Assembly (NCBI GenBank): GCA_034509925.1
Contig: CM067533.1
Coordinates: 9,462,156-9,526,155, forward strand
Origin: Hirudinaria manillensis
Taxonomy: Eukaryota; Annelida; Clitellata; Hirudinida; Hirudinidae
Direction: 5' to 3'
Length of the DNA: 64,000 nucleotides
Part shown: positions 25,401-36,110 of the stretch, in pieces
Layout: every line of letters begins with the position of its first letter
Numbering within the stretch: the first letter of the stretch is position 1
Translations under genes and position numbers: made by a program
The notes under the pieces: model-generated
Database searches by the model: none
Told to the model about the DNA's origin: nothing
Seen by the model: the letters and a program-made list of their open reading frames with translations, nothing else

Positions 25401-25635
25401 AGATCTTGCAAGCACGACTCCTCGTCTTCGCTGTCACCGAACAGTGACTCTTGGTCGAAATAATCCACGTCGTCTAAACATTCGAAAATAATAATCAATC
25501 TTACGACTAAATAGGTTTACCTTTCCGATTATTTGAAACAAAAAACAAGCGAAACCAACTCGTGTGTTCGACTTGCACTTCGCCATCATCTTCATTCAGG
25601 AAGTTTGAAGTGTTTATTTCTAGTAGGTTCATCAT
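18760..25635 (-). CDS. TAF1-like paralog without zinc knuckle or bromodomains
   Basis: A second TAF1-family gene, head-to-tail upstream of canonical TAF1. Exons: 25635-25560, 25473-25148, 25077-24919, 24847-24719, 24583-24457, 24236-24075, 23817-23648, 23429-23334, 23147-22911, 22690-22526, 22347-22157, 22039-21925, 21800-21656, 21449-21325, 21079-20999, 20878-20729, 20420-20304, 20168-19996, 19876-19795, 19644-19588, 19455-19256, 19093-19037, 18823-18760. Every junction keeps frame with GT-AG signals, giving 1067 residues and no internal stop, so this is not an obvious pseudogene. Seen: acidic N-terminus, [74 protein letters not shown], a winged helix (LYICRLFWKSRDNPRSLKME, about 652-699), NTDADFRRLSEQ, then a charged helical tail (ERERLKREKKR) ending AKA-stop. 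Missing: the TAND FLFGNIN motif, zinc knuckle, both bromodomains and acidic tail. It could be a tissue-specific TFIID subunit; function is inferred only. Confidence 0.93.
19915..19956. repeat. (AAT)n microsatellite
   Basis: AAT trinucleotide run in an intron of the TAF1-like gene. A similar ATT run lies at about 20608-20641. Confidence 0.9.
22381..22506. repeat. 60-bp tandem duplication with AT core
   Basis: Two near-identical 60-bp units (22381-22440 and 22441-22500), each an AT dinucleotide run followed by a unique 36-bp segment starting aagagtacatatagag. They sit in the intron between the TAF1-like exons at 22690-22526 and 22347-22157. Confidence 0.9.
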
Positions 25636-27578
25636 TTGCAATGTTCAGGGCAATCTTATTTGATTTTTTGTGTATTTGCAATTTGAAGATGAGTTTTTAG
25701 GTTTCATGAGAAATCTCTCGATAAAAAATTTATTGCCTGAAAGACACACGATATAACCGACTTAATAAACATTTTAAAAATTTGTTTGTAAATAAATCAA
25801 TAAAGTCAATCACGCGGTTAATCTTCTACGAAGCGCACAACTCACAAACATCGATAGAGAATCAACTATTCTGCACTAAGTCACTGGCGGCTACTTGTAG
25901 CCTATCCTCCCAATAGTACCAACATATGAAACCATTTATAGTGCACTGACCTGGGGTTAAACTACGGGCAAGCGACCCGAGCCTCCACATTACGTAACCA
26001 CTTTTCACCCGACTGACTAAGACGAACGACCAGTGTTTGTTATATCACGGAATTACACTTAAACCCCGCAATAAAAATAATGCGGTAAATGTGATGTTAC
26101 CGATATGGGCGATAATTTCACTTCTTGCTAGGGGAATTGCGTGGTTTTCAAGCATGGGATGTTTATTTAATGGACAATTACCCAATTTACGAAAGACCCG
26201 CCCTTCAAAATTTGTATTTTGTTCCGAAATAGAAAATTTAAACCGTTTAAAAATTTGACGAAATTTTCAATATTTAGGAATTCGATGACATTAAAAGATT
26301 ATGAACATGAAAATAAGTAAATTCTTTAAATATTTAGCGAAACAAAATTTTGCTGCAAATACACTCATCTTAAATATTTATTAAAAGTACATTTCACCAT
26401 TACTTTTCAAGAATTTTAAATTTCCGGCGGGAATAATGACAACTTGAATTTAGACTGTGGTCTCGACTTGTTGCATAACGTAAGATCAAATCTTTTCCTT
26501 GTTAACGAATATCTAATTTATAAATTGATGAATGTGCAATATTATATCGTAATATCCGAAGAAAGTCAAAGAAAGTTAAATGGATTGTTACGATGTGTTA
26601 GATTTGAAAAACAATGTCAAACAGTCAGCTGTGACGGATAATGGAATCAATTTCGTTAGGCAAAAGTCCTCAATTAATCTTAAAGAAATTAGATTATGAC
26701 ATTTTAAATATTCGTAGTTATATCTGTCCAAACTTTTTCTAAAGTTATTAAAGCCTTCATAAACTTTATTGCCACTATTAGTTACTTTATTTCTTTAATA
26801 ACGTTGAACTGCACATTCTTTAATCAACTTAGAAGTAATACGTTTGAGAAATGGGTTTAAAACCTTCTTGACCACATTTAAAAAGTTTATTTGTACTAAG
26901 ATGTGATTCTAACGTTACAAGAACATTTAAAAAATCACGAAGTAAACTATAAAAACTGACCGTGGAAGGAGGTAATGATTGCAAATAGACTAACTTTTCC
27001 ATGCGGTTCAAGTAGTGGAAAAAACTGAAGCAAGAGGTCCATTAACACCTGGACGTGGGCGGTCGAGCGTGGTTGGGCGTTCCGGATCGCCACGGATTGA
27101 GATTCAAATGGAGTGACCGTGTCTTATTGATTTTCCAATGTTGGCATGCAGTTCAGACACATGTAATACGAATGCTGGCGGTGATTGAAATGGTGATTAC
27201 GACGACGACGACGACGATGATGATGATGGCTGTGATAATTACGGAGCTGGGAAAGTGATAATGACTGCAATGAAAGTTCCCGTCTTTGGAGTTTGAAAAT
27301 TATTGACGAATTTAAGAAATAAAAACCAATATTTGATTTATAAGTTTTAGTATTTGATTATAAAAGACAAAATATTTTTATTAAATGTAAGTGGTGCTTT
27401 AAAACCATTTTTAAGAAGTCCAGAGTTGATATTTATACATTATTTATTAAATGGAATTTAAATATAATTAATTAAATAAATATGAAAGTCTCAGAGGTAC
27501 AAACAGTTTGATCAACCACAACATTCTAGGATAGGTTCAATTCCAGGCTTGGAAATCATAAATCCACTTTGTGAGAGT

Positions 27579-27611
<33 letters not shown>

Positions 27612-29259
27612 CAACCGAGTGGTACCAACCGAAAACCCTGACGGCCATCCGAGGACAAAGGGTTAACTGAAAGTTCATAGTTCATAGTTCATAGTGTCAG
27701 CATAGCATTGTATGCCCCTCATTTGAATACTAATCACTTGTTGGGGGAACTAATAATGGTGTCCATTGGAAAGGTTGAGATGTCAGGTTGATCTGAGAAT
27801 CAATCAATAGCGGTCGATATAAGGGTTGGAGTTAATGAAGTTAATGGGATGATGATTGATTTAAAGGAGGTCTTTTTTTTTATAAATATTTTAATTTATT
27901 TCATATTTCTGGTCATATTTCTGGTTAAGAAATAACGATAATAAAATAAATAAATGTCTGATTATATTTTTTCTAAATATTAATACACGATTTGTTTGGT
28001 GGAAAGACTTCTCTAGAAATAAAATTATATTAAAAACTCAAATGTCCCTTATCATAACCAGTCAGAAATTTGGCATTGGTCTTTCAAAAATGGCTTAAAT
28101 CAATCTTTTTGGCCAAAATACCAACAAAGTAAATCAAAGGTTTGCAAAGTCGGTTTAAAGTTAAGTGGACACTTAATTAACAGATCGATCAAAGAGCATC
28201 TTTGGACGTCGATAGCATCTCGTGGGATTTGAAATTAGAGATTTGATGTTGCTAAATACCTCTCCCTGATGGGGTTTGCCTGAAAAGCAAAATTGCTGTC
28301 ATTGAATTCTGAAGTGTCGTGAAAGATTGCCACCAGAATCACAGTGGTGCAGTACTTTGTGGCACAAATTAATTGTGAAAATTAAAAATATTGTCAACCA
28401 CTTTTGTTCCGATTTATTTTTTTAAGATCTTTTATTTGTTTATTATCTTTATTTTAATTGCGATCGGTCCTGTTCAATTGATAGACTGTCAACCAATGTT
28501 TCAATTTATTCAATCACTAGCAAATCAATCGTCTCAATGAGAACCTAGAATACATTTTCAGCATTAAAACTGCAAATTGATACAAAGATTGTTTTCCTTC
28601 AATTAAGTATTTGCACCTCCACTGTAAAGACATTCCGCAAGTCTATTTATTGTTCAGGCAATGAGGTCTCTAATTAGTGGTGTTGATTTGTCCAACGACC
28701 CTATTCGTTGATCTCCTGTGGGACAACACTGCTAATTCAGAGATTGTTGCTGTTGTTTTCGATGTCGTTTGAGATTGGAAAAGATTTGAACCTCTAATGA
28801 TTCGTTTGGACATATCTGTGGACTGTAAGCTTAGCTTTAAAATAATCACCAATCAAGTCTTTTGTATTTAAGCGTATTTCTTAGAGAAATCGTGAAATTT
28901 TCGAGCGACAATTTTAAAAGTTAAATTTGTCCGTAATTTCCCGTTTCGAAAGTGCTTTGAATGGAGTGCGTGTTCTGCCAATTTTCTAAAATCAAAAGAA
29001 CAGAAACCCGCTTAAAACATGAAGAATAAAAAAACTGAACAATCTTGAAGCGACAATTGAAGAAATTAAAAGTGCCTCCTAGAAACTCTACTTGAATTTC
29101 TCGGATGTTGGATGCTCTTCATCTTGCTTGCAGGAGTAATGAGTCTTTCTGTGGCTCGTTTAGAGAACGTAAGGACGGAAAAGTTGGATTTAAAACGAAC
29201 TTAATAATAACTTAATTGCTGTTCTTTCAAAATATAAAAAAAATCCTTTCAACTTTACT
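25636..29259. other. Intergenic region, TAF1-like gene to gcm 3' end
   Basis: AT-rich, with no exon I can support. It holds the 5' flank of the TAF1-like gene (from 25636) and the 3' flank of gcm. Small repeats are a GAC/GAT run at about 27198-27228, an ATC run at about 27585-27610 and three copies of ttcatag near 27673. A minus-strand AATAAA (28646-28651) about 610 bp past the gcm stop is a possible poly(A) signal. Short open frames here have no domain features. Confidence 0.5.
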
Positions 29260-32062
29260 TTAGAAATAAGTACTACTTTCGCTTTTAGTCCTCGTTAAAC
29301 TGGATTCGAGGCTGTCAAATTGCTGAGAGGGTCCCACGAACAGGTACGGATGGTGGCTCGCACTTGCGACCCTTTGATCTGGAATTTCGTAGGAGTCTAA
29401 GACGCTTAAAGACTGAGACTGACTTGGGGTCACTGAGGACAGATTACACTGGGCTTTGAAGGCAGGGATCTGAGACCCTAGCGTGACATACTCAGGGGAC
29501 GTACCTGGATTAGTTTCGTAGGCGTTGAAAGCTGAGTAGCCAGGGGAACAAGTGGATCTGAACGTGGAATTGTAATCGATCGAATGAGACCAAACTCGAG
29601 ACCAGTCCGTCGTGGCTTCGGTAGCGAGGGTGAAGCTCGAGCAAGCAGACGATGGCATGGAGAAGTTCATCTGATGGTATCGATGCTGGTAGTCGTAGGC
29701 CGATTGGTTACTATGCGGTCGTCGCTGCTGGTAGCCGTGGTCGCCGAAGTAGTTGCTGTAGTCGCTCGACGACTGGAGCTTGTGGTGATCGGCATTGTAG
29801 AAGTCGCTGTAGGCGTACGACGGATGAGCCATGTTCTTGTCTGCCGACGATGTTTTTCTTTCTTGCATCACTTCCGACTTGTTTGCGTACAAAATGTCCG
29901 AAGACGAAATGGGGCCTCCTTGATGCTGCTGATCGAAGTAGTTTTGTTCGACATCTTTGTAGTAGGCCGGCTCTTTGGAGCGAGTCGGAATTTCGGGAAG
30001 ACGGGCAGAGAAGTAGGGGTACGCTGGTCTCCGGGGGACCGGAAAGGATGTACCACTGCAGACTGGATTCATCGGAGACTGAAAATACTGTGCCGCCCTT
30101 TCTATTGAATGGTCGTTTCTCTTTGGTGGGAATTCGCCAAGTCCGCTCCCTTTAGAAGACGTAGAAGGTCAATAATGTTTAAACAATCTAAATGTTTATT
30201 ATAATCTTCCTTTAAATTAATTAAAGATTGGAAATACTATTAAAAATATTCCTGATAACGTCTAGAATTGGTTGCTACTCAAGGCGTAAACGTGTATTTT
30301 TGTGGCGTATATTTTCTTAACGTTTTTTATTTCTTCAGAGTTTCATAATTTGTTTGTGAGTGAGTGAGGAGGGGGGAGGGTGGAGCATTTCTATAAATAG
30401 AAAATAGACTGACCAATCAGGACGTTCCCACAGTCTATGGTAGTCGACGATACTTCCGTTGTTTCGGCGTTCGACCTCCGAACTTTTTTCGTTTTCACTT
30501 TTCTGTCACTCCACTTGAATAAAATTAATTTAATTTAATTCAAATTAGCATAATTTATTACATAACCGTTTTTTTTAAACTGAAATGATAATAATAAACA
30601 TTATAATGAAAGTAGTATGGTCTATCGAAGGCCTACCTGCTTTTCATTGGTCTGTCGCCTTTTTCTTGAAGTCACCTCTTCGTCGTCGTCGTCGTCATTT
30701 TTCTCTTCCATGCTTTTGGATTTTATCTTCTTTTTCCCCATGGAGCTAGACTTTGGATCGGGTCGTGGGTGGTCGTGAACTCCTTTGCACTGGAAGTAAA
30801 CAACTCCGCCCACCGTTCGCCAGACGTGGGTCACCGGTTTTCCACCGTGACCGGTGCACTTCACCTGAACAAGTACCCCCTCGCATCCAGGTGTTGGACA
30901 CGGTTGACCTGAAGGAATTAAAGGGAATTGTTAAAGTGATTGATTGATTGCTTGATTGATCGATTCTCGGCCAAACAAGACATGCCAACCTTTCTGCTTG
31001 CTTCTCGCCTTGTCGCAAATGAAGGGCCTGACGTGAACTATAGGCGACTCGCTGCACGAGCCGCCATTACCACCGCAGCTTCCACTACCACCGCTACTAC
31101 TACCACTGCCACTGTGTTGTAGTTCCAACTTAGACGACGACGACGACGATGAAAGATGGTTGGAATCGACTCTGTCCTTCTGTCCCTTCGTTCCTATGCA
31201 GTTAATGGAACATAACATGACCCCAAGACAGGACTTTTTGAGTCGAGTCGAGTCGTGGTTGTTGGTGTTTCTCATCGCCCAACCGCTCTGATGGGCAGAC
31301 GCCTCCTGGTGTGCGGAGTCGTAGACCAGTTGCTGGTAACCGTTGGGCCACGGCTGGAACTTGTCCAGTTTGTTGGGCTGGAAAAGACATTTGCATGAGA
31401 ACTGGAATTGTGGTTGAATTTGGTGCTGCTATTGTTGTTGTTAATGTAGATTGATCTCGTTATGGTTAATATTATTGTTATTATTAATAAATAATTGTTA
31501 TTATTATTATTATTATTGGTAGTCGTTGTTGTAGTGCCGTTGTTTTTGTAATAACATAAATTATAATTTGTAATATTTTCGCAGAAATTATGCCGACGAC
31601 TTGAATTAAAATATATAAAATGGAATAATAAATTAATACAATAAGTAAGCGATCCTTTTTAATGTAAAAATATTTATAATTTAATCATAATTAACATTTT
31701 ATTTAATAAAATATTTTATTATTTGCACCAATAATCACCATGGGCAAAATGTCGTCCTTTATGTGCCAGTTACTGACGATGTCGTTGTAGCAGCCGCCGA
31801 GACGCTCTTGTCGCTGCTGTGGCAGCGACAGCTGGTGGTACTGGTTCGACGTGTGATCGCCGATGGGCGCTTTGTTGCCGCCAGGGAAGCAGTAAAAGTT
31901 GCTGCTGTCAGTCGGAGCGGAGAAGTTGATGAGAGTTTTCGAGATGGAATTTGAGATGAAGTTGACTTCTGTGAAAGTTTGTTGGTCGTTGTTGTTGTTG
32001 TTGTGGTGTTGTTGGTGTTGTTGTTGTTGGTGGTGGTGGTAGCCGGTCGTATCGCTTTCCAT
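29260..32062 (-). CDS. gcm: Glial-cells-missing (GCM) family transcription factor
   Basis: Zinc-containing GCM-domain DNA-binding protein that acts in the nucleus. Exons 32062-31739, 31377-30990, 30908-30637, 30502-30414 and about 30145-29260 give 652 residues. The N-terminus is His/Gln/Asn-rich. The GCM domain begins near residue 97 (NWHIKDDILPM) and includes FQPWPNGYQQLVYDSAHQ, GWAMRNTNNHD, LKKSCLGVMLC, RPFICDKAR, CTGHGGKPVTHVWR and CKGVHDHPRPDP. A KRRQ/KKK basic stretch and an acidic run follow. The C-terminal exon is Tyr/Ser-rich, as expected of an activation region. Two uncertainties: the last acceptor must be the AG at 30146-30147, not the one 4 bp upstream, to hold frame; and an AG at 32075-32076 just before the ATG implies an upstream 5' UTR exon, or possibly extra in-frame coding. 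About 50 residues of Ser/Gly sequence interrupt the GCM domain (31039-31194). Confidence 0.93.
31039..31194 (-). other. Ser/Gly-rich insertion inside the GCM domain
   Basis: About 52 in-frame codons (residues 170-221) rich in Ser and Gly lie between CSINCI and VRPFICDKAR. In known GCM proteins these blocks are separated by only about ten residues. No GT-AG pair that would remove it cleanly was seen. Confidence 0.75.
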
Positions 32063-32541
32063 GCTTCGGTGATTCTGTGGAGGGAAGAATGAAGAACATA
32101 ATAATGTAACTTGATGAGGATATGTACGGATGAAAAAATCTCGAATTGTTCGGTGCCATTGTTTGTGGAGCCATTCGCATTTATTTCTAATTAAGCTAAA
32201 TTGGAATTATGTATAAATTTTCATAAAATAAGAACCAAAAACGTAAAAAAATGAAAACATTTTCACATCATTTTTTCCTAAAATAATAAGATGAAAATTT
32301 AAAACAAATTCCAAATCACTCACCAGATTAACCGACCAGAAAATGTTCAACACTTGCAAAACTCTTAGAAATCGTTAACGATCCTTAACGACCTAGAGCA
32401 ACTATCACTGTGATCATTGCCATCATCATAGTCATCATCATCATCATCATCGTCGTCGTCGTCAACTTTCAACCTTCGTCGACTTGGCTCAGATAAACAC
32501 ACGCTCCCCTAAAACAACTAATTGCCCTGACAATTGACCTG

Positions 32542-32551
32542 CTATTTATAG
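32542..32551 (-). promoter_or_regulatory. TATA box upstream of gcm
   Basis: CTATAAATAG on the minus strand, 480 bp upstream of the gcm ATG. This fits a TSS near 32515 and a 5' UTR intron ending at 32075. Confidence 0.55.
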
Positions 32552-32555
32552 TCCG

Positions 32556-32650
32556 CAGGTGAACCAACCAATCCCCTGGACATTGGCGACGTGGATTGGG
32601 AGCACCTGCTGGAAAAACTGGACCCGGAGGACGGCCCACCTGTTCAGGTG
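32556..32650. promoter_or_regulatory. Cluster of four CAGGTG/CACCTG E-boxes upstream of gcm
   Basis: Copies at 32556-32561, 32603-32608, 32637-32642 and 32645-32650, all within 100 bp upstream of the putative gcm TATA box. CAGGTG is bound by Snail/ZEB zinc fingers and by bHLH dimers; which factor would act here is unknown. Confidence 0.45.
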
Positions 32651-33225
32651 TCGACCAATGGTCTGCGGAGTTGAAGCAGAAAGGCGTTCTTATTGGTCGG
32701 TTTTGGGAACTCTTTGAATTCTCATTCCGAAAGAAAATGGCCTTTTCTAGTGTTTTTTAAGAAAATTAATTAATTTGTTTTATTAATTAATTTAATTATT
32801 TATTGTTAATATAAGTGGATTTTTATTTAAAAAACGATAGATGGACTTTGTCTTTGAGTCCTTTATTCTGGAAGTAATAAGATGAATCGATGGATTGAAG
32901 AGTAATGAGGGGAACCTTGATTTTGGTCTGGTTTGAATTTCACTTTCACTTTCTTTGACGAGGGTTCTGACTTGTTCCACTTGGGTACGAAGGATGAAAG
33001 AGATGCTGGCAGAACTTATTCATGGAAATAATTAGTAGTAGTTGTTTTTTGTTTTTTTGGACGGGTTTGGTAATAAAGTGATATTCGTTATTATAATTAA
33101 CAACGAGATTGACTTTTAGTGACGATCAAATTGCCCTTACAAAGGTCCCTGTGGACTGCTGAAGATTTTGGGATTCAGGATTGTTTTGTGACATGGTTAC
33201 AGAGATAGATGGTCTGAGTCGTTTG

Positions 33226-33310
33226 TAATGGTTGTAATGTAGTGTAGTGTAACGTAATGTAACTTAATGTAACTTAATGTAACGTAATGTAACTTAATGT
33301 AACTTACGTA
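33226..33310. repeat. Decamer minisatellite (taatgtaact type)
   Basis: About eight imperfect copies of a 10-bp taatgtaac(t/g) unit in AT-rich intergenic DNA. Confidence 0.85.
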
Positions 33311-34709
33311 TGTAACCAATTTAAACTGCAACAGATGATGTTGTTTTTATTGACCATCATTTCTTATGCTCCTTTCCTCTCAAAAGGACAAGCAGGATTT
33401 TGAATCAAAACGATTAAGTCCACTTTTAGACGAAAAAAAAGATTATTTTTTACTCCAGCGAAACTTAGGGAAAAATGGAACAAGAAGAAAAGAAAAACAG
33501 GCAGTTGAAAGGTCATTGAAGGAGACAACGAATCCGCTATTATCGCGTCCGCCTCTTTCCGTACGACCGAAGTTACGGTTGATTGAGCAACTTTTCACGG
33601 ATGATTGGTCAGCGAAAGAGTGGGATGGCTTGGACGCGTGGCTGATCCATGACACTCTGGGAAATCGACATTCCAACGACTATGAGAAAGAACTGATCTT
33701 AATTGAGATAATTGTTGATTTATTCGTTAATTTATAATTTAATGTAAAATATGCTATCATATATTTATAATATAATATTTGGAATTTATTAAATAACAAA
33801 TCAATTTAAATATTTAGCATGAATTGTTGGTATAAATAAATATAAAAAAAAAAAATTGAACCGATAAATGAGAGATAAAGTCCTCCAAAACATATCTTTA
33901 CAACCCATCAATTCTTGCTGGTTATGTATACCAATTGGTTAAATTTTAATTTATTAAATTCTAATATATTATATTAAAACGGCCATCATTTAAGCCATCC
34001 TCGTAACTTTCACCGCTATTGGGGCACGTCAGCGTCAGTCGTCATAGGCGTCATTATCGTCACCATGGTGACCATGGGTTCACCCCGGGTGACTTTGGTG
34101 ATGTATTGGTCCGGTGGCACGGGCACTCGACGGTTTGAAGAATGACGGACGCACTCCGTGGGAATGAAGGAATGGGAATATTTGTCGAGTTAATAACGCT
34201 TCGTTGTCCGCCATTATTATTGTCGTCATCGTCGTCACTTCCGCTATTCTGACCTACCCGCCCAATCACCCACTCACTCACTTTCTACTCTCCTCTTTGT
34301 GATTGAATGAGTGGGCGGATGAGTTTGGAATCAGGGGGAATTTCAAAGGAAACCATTGTGTTGTGTCAAATTGTTTTCAAAAAAAAAATTTTCAATTTAT
34401 TCTTATTTTTTTCCACTTACGTGAACTTTGTTTTCGTTCACATTATTCTCGATCGACAAAGCCGCATCAATATTAGAAAATAAAACAGCATTATTACTCT
34501 TATTAATTTACTATTAGAGTCCATTACTCGGCCAAAATAAAAATCATTTTCTGCGTATTATTGAATTTTATAATCCATTCCATTACGATTTCGTCGTAAA
34601 TCTTTTTTTTTTTAATTGTTTTTATTGTCATGGAAAGTCAAAGTCTCTGCAAAAGTTCACAGTTCAAAACGTGTCCGAACGTTTCTCACGGGTTGCCCTG
34701 CACTTTGGA

Positions 34710-34725
34710 ATGCGGGTTGCGGGTC
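34710..34725 (+). promoter_or_regulatory. Candidate GCM binding sites
   Basis: ATGCGGGT at 34710-34717 is the consensus GCM octamer. A second, imperfect copy (TGCGGGTC) follows directly. It lies about 2.65 kb upstream of the gcm ATG. A single octamer can occur by chance. Confidence 0.35.
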
Positions 34726-34851
34726 TCGTAGGGTCGTCAGATTTGCCCTCATAAGCCTCAAAATGGGGTCAACGCGCGTGCGCGTCCGGGCGAAGTCATT
34801 TCCGGAATTCCGGCGCACGCGACTGCAACGGCGTCCGAGATAACTAAGCGA

Positions 34852-34859
34852 TGACGTCA
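34852..34859. promoter_or_regulatory. Palindromic CRE (TGACGTCA)
   Basis: Perfect CRE palindrome at the edge of a GC-rich, CpG-containing patch in otherwise AT-rich DNA. It could be an enhancer or promoter element. Confidence 0.35.
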
Positions 34860-35604
34860 GCTTTTGATTGATTGATGGATGGATGGATGGATGGATGGAT
34901 TGACTGATGGTTTTGTGAAGAAATTTAATTGATGGTATGGTGGATTTTGTTTCTAGGAAAAGATTTTTTTTATTAATTTAACCATTTAAGTTTTAAATGT
35001 TAATTTAAGTAATAAGGTCTTTAGACATTATTTTGACCATCGTATTGTTTGAATTAATTTTTGTTTTTATGTTTCGAGTCGCATCTTTTGCAATCAATTA
35101 TATTATGAAATATTTTTAAATGGCATTTTCTTGATAATTTTAATTTACAGAAAAAAAAAATAAATACAAAAGGTAAATAATTAATTCGTCACTCTGTTGA
35201 TTCTTAATTTTAGACTGATCTAAATTCTGATTGGTTGAATTTTTAGAATTGATTCGAACTGTTGTCTGCTTTTGTTCACTCTCGTTGCAAATACATTTGA
35301 GTTTTATTTGAATGTGTACAAAAAAATATATTTTGTAAATTAATTTAAGTTTTCCCTCGTTTTCAGAATTTAATCTTTCGTTCCTGGCAAATTTGGATTT
35401 CTCTAAGGATATTTTATTTGTGATCGTGAGATGGCGATATTCTTGGTTTTTGGATTATAATGTTCGATAGGTGGCTCTAAGATTTATTCATGTTTAGTAG
35501 GTTACTTGATATCCTGGAAATTATAACTGTAATTTATCATCTATACGCCTTTTCGAGTGATTACTAAATATACGCAAGCATTATCATAACTTAGAAGGAC
35601 ATAT

Positions 35605-35628
35605 TAACCCTAACCCTAACCCTAACCC
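35605..35628. repeat. Interstitial telomere-type (TAACCC)4
   Basis: Four perfect TAACCC units (TTAGGG on the minus strand) in intergenic DNA. TTAGGG is the telomere repeat of most non-arthropod animals. Confidence 0.9.
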
Positions 35629-36110
35629 CTTTGTATTAAAAGTTTAACAGTCCTGTGATTATTGATTACCAATGGCGTTTATTCTCCGACAATAAAGATA
35701 GGTGAGTATAGTCTCACAAACACATCATAGTTGTGCAATGGAGCACGCAATAAACAAAGCTTCATTATTATGGTGCATTGGATCGTTCACATAGTCGATA
35801 AAAACGAGAATATGCAGAATAAAAGGTCACATCGTAACAAATATGGCGGACATATGGCGGAAATAACATTTCAATTAACTTGCTGCTGATTTTAGACATT
35901 CGTTACAAATTAAGAGTATTTTTAAAAAGATTTAATAACTTGGCATTTGCTCCGCACAGCTTGAATCCATTGGCCGACTGTAACACCACCCGGACTAGAA
36001 TCCTTCTTATTGCCGATAAATAAATAAATAAAAAAATAAATAAATTAATTAATATTGATGAATACCAATTGAATATTGATGAGGTTAAATAGGATACTAT
36101 CAGCACAACA

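Larger units (their letters stand above)
32651..36110. other. Intergenic region upstream of gcm to GT31 3' end
   Basis: AT-rich, with no supported gene. It contains a decamer-like repeat (33226-33310), an unassigned 123-codon open frame at 33366-33737, a GC-rich patch at about 34660-34860 with a consensus GCM site and a CRE, a GATG run at 34873-34902, a four-copy telomere-type tract (35605-35628) and a minus-strand AATAAA (35678-35683) that may end the GT31 transcript. Confidence 0.5.

Noticed and set aside
18760-25635. The TAF1-like locus as a pseudogene or as 5' exons of canonical TAF1
   Set aside because: All 23 exons keep frame and splice signals, and its motifs duplicate those of canonical exons 3-20 rather than adding to them.
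27535-27555. Second tRNA B-box-like match (ggttcaattcc)
   Set aside because: No cloverleaf or A-box upstream.
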